From Lytechinus pictus (Eukaryota > Echinodermata > Echinoidea > Temnopleuroida > Toxopneustidae), in assembly GCF_037042905.1 (NCBI RefSeq), contig NC_087246.1, positions 37,628,001 through 37,692,000 on the forward strand: DNA of 64,000 nt. Reading direction: 5' to 3'. Below the pieces are notes generated by a model. The model searched no databases, was not told the DNA's origin, and worked only from the letters and a program-made list of their open reading frames with translations. Positions 13,001 through 23,689 of the stretch are shown here, piece after piece (position 1 is the stretch's first letter; each line of letters starts with the position of its first letter). The translations under genes were made by a program, and so were the position numbers.

Positions 13001-14102
13001 TAGAAGTGGGGCAATTTTATTCCTTATCATCTTTGAATCATGTACAATATGTGGGAAAATATTAAAACAAACTTTAATTCTTAATGTTTTTCTTTGTCAT
13101 AGTTGGATAACAAAGATTCTGATCATTCCTGGTCAATCTGTCCTATTGACCGGTGTCGTCCTCATTAGTACTTGTGTTGTCTTAGCATTAACAGCAGCAT
13201 TTCTTCATCTCAAAGAAAGGGTAAGTACCACTCTTACTTTTCATTGGATGTCTAAAGCCCGGAACACTCTAAAGAATCCGACTACGACGCAATTTTCGAA
13301 CAAATCACACTTTTGTATTAAATTTGAATTTTCCAAGAAGTAAAATCATTTTGCTTTGAATTCGGCATTATGCCAGAAATGCTAAAATCAGAAAATTCAA
13401 ATCTCAATTGCAAGTTTGTTATTTGTACTTGACATAATTGAAAATGAGTTTCTTGGAATACACTCTAAGGGAAGCAAATAGTCAATATAGTGGGGAAAAT
13501 GGTGAAGGAAACATGATGATGAAAAATTAACACTGCAGGGTGAATATGAATGTCTTATAAGTTGCATTATTATTATTGTTGTTGTTGTTAACTGGGAACA
13601 ATGTACTTTTAAATATGAAGAGAGATTGTAAGTTTATGAACCTGTCATGAACAAGATTAGATATGTACACTAAATTTGCTCAATGGATTATTTCATAAAT
13701 CTTGATCCTGTTTCATGACTAATCCTAACCTTATTGTCTTTCTCTTTCTTTCACTTTATAGTTTTTTTTTTTTTTTTTTTTTTGGATATTTTTCTTCTGT
13801 CTGTTATCCAGTCTATCTTGCGCTATGCTTACCTTGGTGGTGACACTTATGCTTTTCGTAGATGTTGATATTTCAAGCCGCCCCTCCCCTCCTCCCCACG
13901 CAGTAGTTTCATTGTTATATGTATACATTTGGGAGAGATAATTAGCGCAGTTGTGATTACATTTATATCAATGATTCTCACATCTTAGTACATTGATTGA
14001 TTGATTTATCAACCTAAATTATTTTCTTCTATTCAACTGCAGAAAGACGATGAAAAGGAGAAGAGACAAGAAGCACATCGATTCCACTTTGATGCCATGT
14101 GA
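990..14102 (+). CDS. ITFG1: ITFG1 / TIP, FG-GAP membrane protein (5'-partial at window edge)
   Basis: Fifteen exons join into one frame: 990-1068, 1827-1984, 3103-3154, 4068-4139, 4646-4974, 5450-5538, 6326-6513, 7244-7370, 8062-8170, 8858-8907, 9367-9445, 10759-10889, 12359-12441, 13103-13220, 14043-14102. They encode 573 residues plus TGA; human TIP has about 612, so only the signal peptide and first propeller strands are missing, to the left. Family knowledge: a type I glycoprotein with integrin-alpha-like FG-GAP/VCBS repeats, whose shed ectodomain was reported to modulate T cells in mammals. Seen here: acidic FG-GAP loops (DFDGDFQID, DCDGDMIPD, DYNLDTLND), the blocks VLSGLCKSDCP, SQLSQSAYFSLQLPY and IPNSQLIVIPYP, one membrane span and the C-terminus EKRQEAHRFHFDAM. 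All introns are GT-AG and several hold transposons. The gene is convergent with TRAPPC8. Identity is essentially certain; its role in an invertebrate is unknown. Confidence 0.95.
1827..1984 (+). CDS. ITFG1: ITFG1 exon B, FG-GAP loop
   Basis: Acceptor ATTTAG, donor G|GTAAGT. Contains the calcium-type loop DFDGDFQIDVL followed by a strand ending FVYWGN, as in vertebrate TIP. Confidence 0.93.
2171..2770 (+). mobile_element. Foldback element with TTAA flanks, AGGTCAAGTCCACC family, copy 1
   Basis: A 600-bp element in an ITFG1 intron, starting AGGTCAAGTCCACCCC and ending GGGGTGGACTTGTCCT, with long inverted arms (over 150 bp). TTAA lies at 2167-2170 and 2771-2774. The ends and the TTAA target suggest a piggyBac-type non-autonomous element; that class assignment is inference. 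Confidence 0.75.
3103..3154 (+). CDS. ITFG1: ITFG1 exon C
   Basis: A 52-nt exon with acceptor TTTTTCAG and donor GA|GTGAGT. It encodes PPTLVTDQLSDQPLVM; the split aspartate opens the next FG-GAP loop. Confidence 0.9.
4068..4139 (+). CDS. ITFG1: ITFG1 exon D, FG-GAP loop
   Basis: Acceptor TGTACAG, donor AT|GTAAGT. Joined to exon C it gives DCDGDMIPDVFG, equivalent to the human loop at this position. Confidence 0.92.
4646..4974 (+). CDS. ITFG1: ITFG1 exon E (largest visible exon)
   Basis: Acceptor CTCATAG, donor ATGA|GTAAGT. Includes PNSNAFLDLTGSFAADLF and HLGVSTFADM, collinear with the vertebrate segment containing HAFIDLTEDFTADLF. A linker of roughly 20-30 residues before it looks longer than in human. 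Confidence 0.94.
5450..5538 (+). CDS. ITFG1: ITFG1 exon F
   Basis: Acceptor ATGTAG, donor CCT|GTAAGT. Completes the loop DMNADSFLDHILP across the junction, then CFNDICTKGAIFVKF. The usual glycine-rich DGDG core of this loop is altered to NADS. Confidence 0.92.
6326..6513 (+). CDS. ITFG1: ITFG1 exon G
   Basis: Acceptor GATCAG, donor GG|GTGAGT. Encodes KSWGFVPPSEH and the FG-GAP loop GDYNLDTLNDVLVL. Confidence 0.93.
6561..6838. mobile_element. TIR element, GTACAAAGAGTTA family
   Basis: Ends read CAGGGCCCCGTCGTACAAAG and, in reverse complement, CAGGGACCAGTCTTACAAAG, followed by inverted ATTGAT-rich blocks. It lies in the intron between ITFG1 exons G and H. A related fragment is near 29835-29915. 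Confidence 0.6.
7244..7370 (+). CDS. ITFG1: ITFG1 exon H
   Basis: Acceptor CACTTAG, donor ACA|GTGAGT. Encodes RRIMLLQNMGERLEP and VLATFIDIQRT, matching the vertebrate AFLLENV...VATFFDIYEDG region. Confidence 0.9.
7658..7972. mobile_element. Possible TIR element in ITFG1 intron
   Basis: Inverted ends GCAGCGGACAGGCCAAATTT and (reverse complement) GCAGCAGACAGGCCGAAATT flank a GC-richer interior than the surrounding intron. No clear target duplication; unclassified. Confidence 0.45.
8062..8170 (+). CDS. ITFG1: ITFG1 exon I
   Basis: Acceptor TTTTTTCAG, donor G|GTAAGT. Encodes GQLDIIIVNKTVGENQ and IDAYFVQTE. The loop spanning exons H-I reads DIQRTGQLD, lacking the central acidic residue present in human, so this site may not bind calcium. 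Confidence 0.93.
8260..8671. mobile_element. 412-bp near-perfect foldback element
   Basis: Starts GGCCCGAATTCACAAAGG and ends CCTTTATGAATTTGGGCC. Arms of about 180-190 bp are inverted copies around a loop near 8440-8490 (GTTTTGCATTAATGATTCC). It lies in the intron after ITFG1 exon I and has no coding capacity. Confidence 0.75.
8858..8907 (+). CDS. ITFG1: ITFG1 exon J
   Basis: A 50-nt exon, acceptor TTTTCAG, donor ATT|GTGAGT. Encodes the hallmark VLSGLCKSDCP with two conserved cysteines. Confidence 0.92.
9367..9445 (+). CDS. ITFG1: ITFG1 exon K
   Basis: Acceptor TATGTAG, donor G|GTAAGT. Encodes PYGVAQPGPMVRYDTT, matching human PFGVNQPGPYIMYTT. Confidence 0.92.
9986..10292. mobile_element. 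hAT-like non-autonomous element, CAGTGGCGTACC family
   Basis: A 307-bp element from CAGTGGCGTACCTAGG to TTAGGTACGCTAGTG, flanked by the perfect 8-bp duplication ATGCTTCC at 9978-9985 and 10293-10300. The 8-bp duplication and CAGTGG end are hAT hallmarks. The interior is mostly A-runs with repeated GACAAGCAAAA and GGTCTTCAA blocks. Confidence 0.85.
10395..10600 (+). pseudogene. Degraded non-LTR retrotransposon ORF C-terminus
   Basis: The end reads NLFKKHLKTQLYNY then stop, typical of LINE reverse-transcriptase C-termini. The usual LWN-LP motif appears in another frame just upstream (near 10520-10540), so at least one frameshift is present. Confidence 0.55.
10759..10889 (+). CDS. ITFG1: ITFG1 exon L
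   Basis: Acceptor CCTTTCAG, donor AAG|GTTAGA. Encodes SQLSQSAYFSLQLPYVLLGL and a region equivalent to human LYVGIPRPSGE. Confidence 0.94.
11151..12107 (+). mobile_element. DR1-array element, copy A (ITFG1 intron)
   Basis: A 957-bp repeat. The left end TTTTTGTCTCACCTGCAT and right end ATGCAGGTGAGACGGCCAGA contain a 13-bp inverted repeat (GTCTCACCTGCAT). A GC-rich CGGCGG run lies near 11200. Internal units of about 160-190 bp each carry AGGTCAAAGGTCA (11365, 11557, 11720, 11882). Copy B at 19724-20677 is the reverse complement with few differences. No target duplication is clear, so the class is unknown. Confidence 0.8.
12359..12441 (+). CDS. ITFG1: ITFG1 exon M
   Basis: Acceptor TTCTCAG, donor GA|GTAAGT. 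Encodes HQWTSVIPNSQLIVIPYPL, a highly conserved membrane-proximal block. Confidence 0.94.
13103..13220 (+). CDS. ITFG1: ITFG1 exon N, transmembrane segment
   Basis: Acceptor GTCATAG, donor AGG|GTAAGT. Encodes a hydrophobic run of about 24 residues (SVLLTGVVLISTCVVLALTA core), then HLKER as the start of the cytoplasmic tail. Confidence 0.93.
14043..14102 (+). CDS. ITFG1: ITFG1 terminal exon O
   Basis: Acceptor AACTGCAG. Encodes KDDEKEKRQEAHRFHFDAM and TGA. The last ten or so residues match vertebrate TIP exactly, which fixes the identity of the gene. Confidence 0.96.
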   Translation, partial: KDDEKEKRQEAHRFHFDAM

Positions 14103-15960
14103 TCTTAGATCTTTTCATAGCTTACACTTATTTATTATATTACAGTAAAAGTTATCATTTAATGACTACTTCTTATTCTAATGAACTCTAACCCGACAGT
14201 CTTTAGATTAGAAAATGGAATTTACTGATTTGATTATAACAGAATTAAAATTAGTAACGTGGTGCTTTACATCATAAATGAATCAGCTTGAAAGTGGCAT
14301 CTTGTATTTCATGCTGTTCATCTGAAATGAATGTGAAATGTAACTTACAGTCCATGATTAGATGTGGTAGGACTTGGTTTCCTGTAGACTTTGATTGACA
14401 CAAGTGTTATTTTTTCAAAGACCAACAATGATTGTATCTTGCCATTGTTTTACATTCTGAATATTCCATCTTAGTATCCAAGGATCATTCAATTCTCTTG
14501 AATAAAATCATAAATTGGAGAGCATATTTCATATATCTTTCATTTTGTATTCATTTATTTGATACTACAGTTGTCATCATAGTTGTACGCTGTCTATTTT
14601 AGCTTCATTTGATTATTCTATGCTATTTAACAGTTGTGACTGACTTGGAATAAGTGCAGCTCGTTTCTCTCATAATACTTCACTATGCTATTCTGCGTAG
14701 GAATTTGTAATGGTTATCGATTGTAATTCTTGAGGTTTATCTGCATTGATCAGACTGCTCTCAGTGCTCTGTATTCATGTATAGAACCCTTGAAAATGTG
14801 ATCGGATAGTTACTCGAATTATAGGATATGAATTCATTGTTGCTAATGAATACTAGGAACATGCTCTAGTGCAATATGTAGTGCACTTTAAAAAGAAAAA
14901 AAGTATTCTTACTGATAATTATAGGTTTTTATTGAACTTCAAGGTAGAAAGTTCTAGAAAAACATTAGATTTAGTTGAGAGAAACTGATGTCTTCCATAT
15001 GTGCACAAGATATTGTATTTAGGAAATTAATGGCGCATGTTTATGTTATTCTATTTTGATACAACTTACATTTTCTGTCAATGTCTACATTTATAGATGC
15101 ACTTGGAAATTGCATATAGGTACTGAGTAATGTATTCTAATACTACTGTCTTAGAATGTTGGTAGAGGGATACTATATGTCTTTGGATGGTATGCTTATG
15201 TCTTGTGTATTTTTTTTTATATATGGTACATACCACATTTATATTACTTGTAGATTATAAAGAAAGTGCAATGTTAAAATTTATGGAATGCATTCCTTTA
15301 TTCATGTATGTTGTCAAATGAGTAATGCCTACCGGTATGCCTAATGTGGTTTTATATATAGGCCTACTAAATTAGAACTAAAGTTTTGTATGGTGAACTG
15401 AATATCTAGTATTAAAGCATGGTTTGAATAATTCATTGTTTAGGCAATATGATTTTGTATTCTGTATTGTGAACTAATTAAAAATTGGATGAGATAGAAA
15501 CATTACCATATTGATCCCCTAGTCTAGGGGCAAGTAAATTGCATGATCAGACAACAATAAAGAAAAATATGCAACCACCCATTTCAGTCTGAGGGTGGGG
15601 TAGGGATTCGTCCATTTCATTATTTATCTCTGTTGTAATCATATCCACATGAAAAAGTTGATATCTCCAGTTAGAATGTCTTTCTATGAATATCAAAGAG
15701 AATACATTTCTAAGTTATGATTGAGTAAGTTTGAAGTATGTGATGATGGCCTTGGTGTTTTACAGTTTTTCCTCTGAAAAGGGGCTTAAGGGTGGGGTAA
15801 TTGAAGTTCAAACGATGCCTGTTGAATTGTAAACATACTTGACACACTTCTTTGTACAATGAAGTATGCATCTTGGCTCTGTCAATTATATGATGTTTTG
15901 TTTCTAATATTTGTTCATATTTGTTCATAAGAAATAAATCAATGACCAGCTATTGCAAAG
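14103..15960 (+). other. ITFG1: ITFG1 3' UTR region with candidate poly(A) signals
   Basis: AT-rich, without a supportable ORF. AATAAA hexamers on the plus strand at 14501-14506 and 15556-15561, and near 15932, are candidate polyadenylation signals. Which is used cannot be told from sequence alone. Confidence 0.5.
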
Positions 15961-16208
15961 CAGCTGCATTTATGACTGTCTAATCATTTCTTGATATATC
16001 TAGGTATACAAAAGCATGTGAGACCATCAAAATTAACCTATGAAAGAAACCTTGTTACATAATCATGTATATCCCTCGTCTTGCGATCGATGCAGTGAGT
16101 GTGTACACGTGTAGTAAGTATAATTTTTACGAAGAAAAACATTGCCTATGAAATAGTTCATTTTACTTGCTGATGTAAAGCATAGTCCAAGTGAGCTATA
16201 CATTTTTA

Positions 16209-16960
16209 TGCCCCCGCAGACGAAGTCCGGAGGGGGCATTAAAGGTCAAGTCCACCACTGAAAAATGTTGATTTGAATCAATAGAGAAAAATCAGACAAG
16301 CACAATGCTGAAAATTTCATCAAAATCGGATGTAAAATAAAGTTATGACATTTCAAAGTTTCGCTTATTTTCACAAAATAGTTATATCAGTTACATCCAA
16401 ATGAGAGAGTCGATGTCACTCACTATTTCTTTTGTTTTTTGTTTGAATTATACAATATTTCAATTTTTACGAATTTGACAATAGGACCTCCTAGCCTGAA
16501 CCACAAAATGTTAAAATAATGGAATTCCACGTGTTCAGGGAGGAATGAAACTTCATTTCACATGACGACGAGAAAATCAAAATATTTCATATAATAAAAT
16601 ACAAAAGAAATAGTGATGTCATCAGTTCCCTCATTTGCATACCGACCGAGATGTGCATATAACTGTTTTGTGAAATGAAGCGAAACTTTGAAATGTCATA
16701 ACTTTCTTATGTAACATCCGATTTTGATGAAATTTTCAGTGTTATGCTTGTTGGATTTTTCTCTTTTTATTCAAATCAAGTTTTTCTTGGGGTGGACTTG
16801 TCCTTTAAGCATTGCCCCTGTCCGTCCCCCACTTGGTTTCCACGCAATAACTCGAAAAATATTTAATGGATTTTAATATACAAAATACAGGCTAAGTTCG
16901 AATTCGGAGTCCGCAGGTCACAGCTCATTAAATATGCAAGTCGTTTCCGCATGATAACTT
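16209..16960. repeat. Repeat with ATGCCCCCG / CGGAGGGGGCAT hairpin start, interrupted by a TTAA element
   Basis: Begins with the hairpin ATGCCCCCGCAGACGAAGTC followed by CGGAGGGGGCAT, and resumes after the insertion with GCATTGCCCCTGTCCGTCCC and CACGCAATAACTCG. The right limit is approximate. The interrupting element lies at 16243-16804. Confidence 0.55.
16243..16804 (+). mobile_element. Foldback element with TTAA flanks, copy 2
   Basis: 562 bp, starting AGGTCAAGTCCACC and ending GGTGGACTTGTCCT, same family and orientation as 2171-2770. TTAA lies at 16239-16242 and 16805-16808; removing the element and one TTAA restores GGGGGCATTAAGCATTGCCC. Confidence 0.8.
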
Positions 16961-16999
16961 GGTGAGCCTAGCCTGGGCTGCCTTGCCGAGCTCAGCCAG

Positions 17000-19230
17000 C
17001 AGAAATTTAAAATGTTATATTAAATTGTTCATAGGGTGAAATGAACTTTTTCTTCATCATTTCTTAGGAATTTTTATGTCACAAGGAATGATACAGGTGG
17101 AAGGGATATATCATTGTATATTAATATATGACCTACATACATGTAGATACTTGAATGTAAATAGATTCAACCCATTCCTTTAAATGAAGGATAGTACACA
17201 AATATACAGATTAAAGAGGGACTGGTTAAACGATGGCGAAAGATATCTCATTTCCATGGTTTAACAAGTCCTTCCCATGGCCATATTTATTTAGTTTTTA
17301 TCTGTCATCTCTAGTACGAGTAGAAGCTGAACGCCATACACCTGAATTTAAACATCTTGAAGTTCATGCTGCAGGCTACACGTCTATGCCATGCCAAAAC
17401 AATGCATGCCAGTGATTGCGGCACCTTGCCGTGCACACCTTTTACATGTCAGACAGTACTTGTAAATTTCCTATAATAAATTATTTTTTTAGGTCTTGCA
17501 ATTTTAGCTCTTGTCAATAAAAACGGTATGAACACTTCTAATAAAATGTGTTCAACTCCCCACAAAGCATAAACAATGCGTCTGTAAAAAGGATTTCCAA
17601 ATATCTGATTTTGTTTGTGCGCTATATCTATAGACCACCTGTTCGCAAATGGGACAGATATAGACATCTAATTTTCTCTCCATCCATCCACAGAGAAAAA
17701 AAAAAAAAAAAGATCCGACTAAAAAATAAATAAACCACTCCTCCATCATGATATGCTGTTGTTATTCACAATAGGTTTTAATTTTGTACAATATTAGATA
17801 TATCATTTACACATATAATAATAAATCATTGCTTTTCATCATTTTTGCCTTCAATATATGTAATGATGTCTAAATATTTTGTTTCAATACGATACATAAA
17901 TAGTCCTTATTTAGCATCTGTCTATGACAAGTCAAAGAAACCCCAAACTGATGATTTTATGTACTTCTGATTATGATTCACTACCAAATTTACACCATAA
18001 TCCCTTTCTAAAGGCTATAGATATTCCATATTAAAAAAAAAATATTCAATTTGGGTACAAGTAATGAAAGCTTATAAAGTGCTGGAGTTTACTCCTTCAT
18101 ATATACTACTCTTATTGCAGAGAATAATCATTCAATTAAGTCTTATTTCATAAAAGCATTTCCTTCGAGTTGTTCAAGAGCCAAACCCATGCCATACATT
18201 CTTATGTATGCATTGAACCTTCACAAGAAATGTGATAAATGTTCTTCTGAAATAATAACATCCATAATTTGGTTTAATGTTAATACAATATGACTAAATA
18301 TGCTGAATGCAGATTTTTATTCAATGAATGACTGACATAAGTTTCTATAAGCACAAACCATAATTTTTTTTAGCTAGTATTAACACATAGAATAGTTTTT
18401 GCAAGTAAATAAAATCATCAGTTCAGTGCTTCAATAGTTGATATGCATACAGCTTCAAATACAAGCGCATGAATGTAGAAAGAACATTTAATAATATATA
18501 AACTCATGATTGATTAGATATAATATATTTCTTTGCTATGCAACATGCACAATATGTACTGAAATACTTGGTCACAAGCCCAGGTACTGAAGGATTGAAA
18601 GAAATGATTCTCATTTCCATTCCTTAAAACCGAACATTACCAAAAATTCACAAACAAAATGAATGAAAATGCTCATGGAATTATTTGGTTCAATCATGGA
18701 TGTTATCAAAACCACAAAATTGACTAACATGTGAAAAATAATGAAGTCTGACAATTCACTTTATAAATGAAAATATGTTTACATCTCTACTTCCAGAATT
18801 ATTTGCACATTTATTCATCCAATTTAATCTAGCAAGATATAAGCTTTTCAAAGTGACATATTACAAAGACAGCCCAAAATATAAACATTTATCTTATTCT
18901 CAGTAATCTGTTAAATGTTTTTAAAAATACAGTATTCATTATCTCATATCGTATTAACAAAAACGAAGTTCACCTGCCTTCAAAAAATTGCTTTTTAATT
19001 GTATGTTTATTGTTTTGCTGTATGGCATTAATTCTGAGACTGATCATTATAATGGTAGTCCAATCAAGTCCTTACAATAGATCGCATCAAGATACATCTA
19101 GCATAGACTGGAATCTTTGCTAATCACTGCACTTTGCCTGGTTATCCTAAATCCTGTGAGATTCAATGGCTTGCATGCTAGACAGATGATCAACACATAA
19201 GACGAGAGTATCATTTCAACATAATTCTTC
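17000..19230. other. AT-rich intergenic stretch, no gene seen
   Basis: Short, low-complexity ORFs only, with no splice-consistent or family-like coding signal. It could include the distal 3' UTR of either convergent gene, but no decisive poly(A) context is visible. Confidence 0.5.
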
Positions 19231-19525
19231 ATATTCATGACCATATTAATAATAATAATATATAGCATTTAGAGTGCGCCTTCTATCTAGTTTCCTTTTC
19301 AGAGGCGCAGAGGGAATTATTACACAGAGAGGGGGGTGTTATTTGAAATATGATGAGAATAGATATGTTTTAAGGTTGGCTTTGAATGACTCTATAGACT
19401 TGGCATTGCGTATGCATTCCACAATGTTGGAGCACTATGAGCAAAATCCTTTTCACAAAATGAGCATTTGATTCTATGAGTTGTCAACAACCCGGTCCCT
19501 GAAGATCTTAGATTTCTAGAGGGTA

Positions 19526-21320
19526 GGGGAAGGCGGGGTAAGTTGAGCATAGGGGCAAGTTGAGCCACCACCCGTAGGCCAATAATGAATGAGTCAGATA
19601 TTGTGGTGGTGTCATGTATTCATGACCCATTACACAACCCTTTACCCAACCACATTGTTTTCGACTTTGAAACAAAAAGTACTTTTTTAGACGGAAAAAT
19701 ACAAATTTCAGCCAAAAAAGTAAACAAGTGGAATGCCTCTGGCCGTCTCACCTGCATCACGCGATTCAATATAGCAGCAGTGCTGATTTTGAAAACTACT
19801 ATAACTCGCACAAGATGTTCAGTGATACTTGGTTACTCTTATTTCCACGTTTTATGAACTAGACCAATACACTTATAGAGATATGATGGCAATTCAACAA
19901 ATACCCCCAACGTGGCCAAAGTTCTTTGACCTTACATGACCTTTGACCTTGATCATGTGACCTGAAACTCGCACAGGATATTCAGTGATACTTGATTACT
20001 ATTATGTCTAAGTTTTATGAACTAGACCAACACACTTTCAAATTTATGGCTGTAATTCAACAAATACCCCAATTTGGCCAAAGTTCATTGACCCTAAATG
20101 ACCTTTGACCTTGATCATGTGACCTGAAACTTGCACAGGATGTTCAGTAATACTTGATTACTATTATGTCCAAGTTTCATGAATCAGATCCATAAACTTT
20201 CAAAGTTATGATGGTAATTCAACAGATACCCCCAATTCGGCCAAAGTTCATTGACCCTAAATGACCTTTGACCTTGGTCATGTGATGTGAAACTCATGCA
20301 GGATGTTCAGTGATACTTGATTAACTTTATGTATAAGTTTCATGAACTAGGTCCATATATTTTCTAAGTTATGATGACATTTCACAAACTTAACCTTAGG
20401 TTAAGATTTTGATGTTGATTCCCCCAACATGGTCTAAGTTCATTGACCCTAAATGACCTTTGACGTTGGTCATGTGACATGAAACTCAGGCAGGATGTTC
20501 AGTAATACTTGATTAACCTTATGGCCAGGTTTCATGAACTAGGTCCATATACTTTCTAAGTTATGCTGTCATTTCAAAAACTTAACCTCAGGTTAAGATT
20601 TGGTGTTGACGCCGCCGCCGCCGCCGTCGGAAAAGCGGCGCCTATAGTCTCACTCTGCTATGCAGGTGAGACAAAAAGGGTGTAAAATAGAGGAGTGCTT
20701 TTTACCCACACACGTCTTTAGATATAATAAAGAAATAAGAACAATATTGTTATTCCAGGTATGGATCTTCATTGTTGTCATAGTCTTTTAAATGATGGAT
20801 GCATAATAAATGTGTAGATGTGAAAATATCGCATTAAGTTCGGACTGGGGTACTTTGAGCCAGCCAACATGGGGCAAGTTGAGCCATGGTAATTCTTATG
20901 GTAATAAGAATGAAAAATAAAAAAAAAACTTGAAAAGCCATTGATATGCAGGCAGAAAGGCGTAAATTCACATGACAGTTCTTTTACTTTTAGAGGATGT
21001 TAGTATTTAAAGAGAATTAGCAAGTAAAAATTGACATGCTGCTTCTTCCCGCATACATTTTGTACATAGTTTTTGTGGCTCAATTTACCCCAGAAGGTGG
21101 CACAACTTACCCCACATATGGGGCAAGTTGAGCCATTTGACATCGTTTTTTCCAAAGGTCACAATGAATTTCAGTGTGGGGGTAGAAAGTTATATATAGG
21201 TGAAAAATATTTCCCAAGAATCAAATTTAAAGGCAAGGTACTTATTTCTACAATATTTTAAGTCATATCAATTATAACATGCAAAATGCAAAAAGTGTCA
21301 CAACTTACCCCGCCTTCCCC
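19526..21320. mobile_element. 1.8-kb TIR element inserted at TA in the LINE
   Basis: A perfect 20-bp terminal inverted repeat GGGGAAGGCGGGGTAAGTTG, flanked by TA at 19524-19525 and 21321-21322. GGGGCAAGTTGAGCC-like motifs recur inside (near 19551, 20873, 21121). No transposase ORF is evident. It is itself interrupted by DR1-array copy B. Confidence 0.8.
19724..20677 (-). mobile_element. DR1-array element, copy B
   Basis: A 954-bp reverse complement of copy A, nested in the TIR element. Perfect TGACCTTTGACCT (DR1, minus strand) lies at 19937, 20099 and 20262, and a one-base variant at 20454. The last 40 or so codons of a spurious ORF at the terminus are identical in A and B, showing high nucleotide identity. 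Confidence 0.8.
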
Positions 21321-21548
21321 TACATATTCAAAGATAAGATCGTTAAAATAATGAGCACAACCATGAAGAATTTTCCATGTAAGCAACAAAATCTTGAATT
21401 TTATTCTCTCCACCACAGGCAACCAGTGAAGTTCTTTTAGAACAGGCGTTATATGCGTATATTTAGAAGTAATACTAAGAATTTGGGCGGCGACATTTTG
21501 CACTCTTTGAAGCTTGCGGATCTGATCTTTGTTACTCAATCTGGTCAA

Positions 21549-23689
21549 GGAACTTTGCTAGTCAAGTAGTCATTGCAGATACCCATTGTGTCTTCATGTA
21601 TTCGATTTGTTTATTAGCTAAAGCTCCCCAACTCACAGGCTTGGATGACCAAAATGCTTTCCTTATTCAGTATGTGCATTATTACCTGACATTATAAAAA
21701 AGGCATTTATTTATAATGGGACTAGGATAAGTTTAACACTAAATTCTTCATAAGGTAGGGCAAACTAAATGGTATACCACACAATTGGCAGTATCTATTC
21801 CCTTTTTAGTTCTAAACCCAGAAGTATTAGCTGAAAGAGGATATATGAAAATAATCCACAAAACTTCGTCATCACAAATCAAAAATTTACAGACAATCCT
21901 TTGGTGTGTGCTTAAAACATGCACATGTTTTGACTTTAAGTGGATGATATAAATCTATCAAAATCTAAAAAGGTTAAATTAATGACAATTGAAAAGAAAA
22001 CCAGAGATTATAAAGAATAAACCTATTATCAAACACTATTGAAATATGAAAACCTGTTATCAAACACTATTGAAAAGTGAAAACAGCCAGCACCTGTTTT
22101 ACAATAAAACAATTTACGAACACGAATTTGAGAACAAAGTCAAAAATAATATCCACCGGTACCACTATTCAAATGTTGAGGCAAACCATAAGCCCATACA
22201 TATCCATATATGTATGGAATAGGATATTGTCCAACCTTTAGAAGGGCTACTTGAATGCTGTGTATTACAAAATCGCCATGAATCCTAACAAAAACTCAAA
22301 AAGTGAAGTTTTATCGATTTATAAGTCTTGTATTTTCATATTTCAAAGAGGATATATCAATTTTTGTAGCTTTTTGAGACTGATTACATTGAAGCATCAA
22401 TCTTTCGAGGAATGACATCCAATACAGCATCATACATTACAGCCAAGAATTGCACGACATCAGCATTATGGGAAAGATTATCATTGCTATGGCACCATTG
22501 CATAATAATCTGAGAAACATTCATTGATGTGAACTTTCGCGGAAGTGGTTTACGGCACACCGAGTGTAAAATCATGGAAGGACTGAGATAAAAGAGGGTA
22601 GATGTAGAAGTGAAATGGAAAGGTGAGAAAGTGGAGGTTTGGAGGTAGAGTATACTTTTCGGAATGAGTGTAGTCCGCTAAAGGCCTGTAAACCAGAGGG
22701 AGTGGAAAGCTGACTGGTAAGCAGGGTGAGAGGCTGGGTAGAAGGCTGGTTAGGTTGGAGAGGTGAGACTCTGTAGACTTGTAAACCACTTCCATGATTG
22801 TTCATACCACCATGCAAACCTTCAAACATCATCAGGTGTGAACTTTACATGCATACGAAGAATTGAAAGATTTGGCTTAGATATGTTACATTTTAAGACA
22901 TCATCAAAACTGACATGAGACCAAAACTAGTTAATACTTCAAATGAATAAATATGTTTCTATTTAATGTACCCCCAAGTCATCTAATCCATTTAAATGGA
23001 CATGAAATGTCATGGTGTAGTACAGCATAACATGCAAAACGATCAAAGTATAAGCGATATATAAGGACAGACAAGATGAGCATGAAGAAACATAAGGCTA
23101 ATGTAGACTTAGTAGACAAACATGGGCAGCAGTGTACTGAAAGGAAAATCAAACACCAATAAAATAGTGACAAACAAGGAAATCAAGATTATTATGTGTA
23201 TCCGAATGTTTGGACATGATCAATTTCTGGCTCAACAGCCTGCTCACATTTTACATTCATATTGGGTAAAGAATAAGTTATCAGCTCATAGTAACAGATT
23301 TACAGTACACAAAAAGCTCATTCAACTCTTGTCCAGAAATCTAAGATTATTAGAAATATAAGATTATTGTAAACCACAAGTGTTTCACCAACCACATTTA
23401 TGTTCTACCTAAGACTGGGTTATTGTTGCCTCAGAAAAAACCAGGTAACCAATGAAATCTGGGTGAAGAAGGCAGATGAGGGTTAACAGCTGGTCAAAGG
23501 ACATCAAAGATGCTTGGCTGGCATCAAAAACTTAATTGCTGGTCAAGTGAATCAACTACTATATCAAACCACAGTCATAGAGCCAACAACATCCCTATAG
23601 GCCAGATGTTCCTCTGATTGAACAGTGGAATTAAGATGCAGTTCAGCACAGCATAAAGGCAAAACAGTCAATCTCAAAAAAAAAATAAT
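21549..23689. other. Intergenic / possible TRAPPC8 3' UTR, no gene seen
   Basis: No conserved coding signal. Short ORFs near 22384-22832 are compositionally biased and lack family resemblance. Confidence 0.45.

Larger units (their letters stand above)
19236..21548 (-). pseudogene. Non-LTR retrotransposon 3' end, split by a nested insertion
   Basis: On the minus strand, 21548-21321 encodes KLQRVQNVAAQILSITSKYT and LHWLPVVERIKFKILLLTWK, the classic C-terminal part of a LINE reverse transcriptase. Reading resumes in frame at 19525 with TTHRIKCSFCEKDFAHSAPT and LWN, then a frameshift and SFKANLKTYLF. It ends in a TATAGC/ATT-repeat tail near 19243-19265. The DNA between (19526-21320) is a later insertion. 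Confidence 0.85.
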
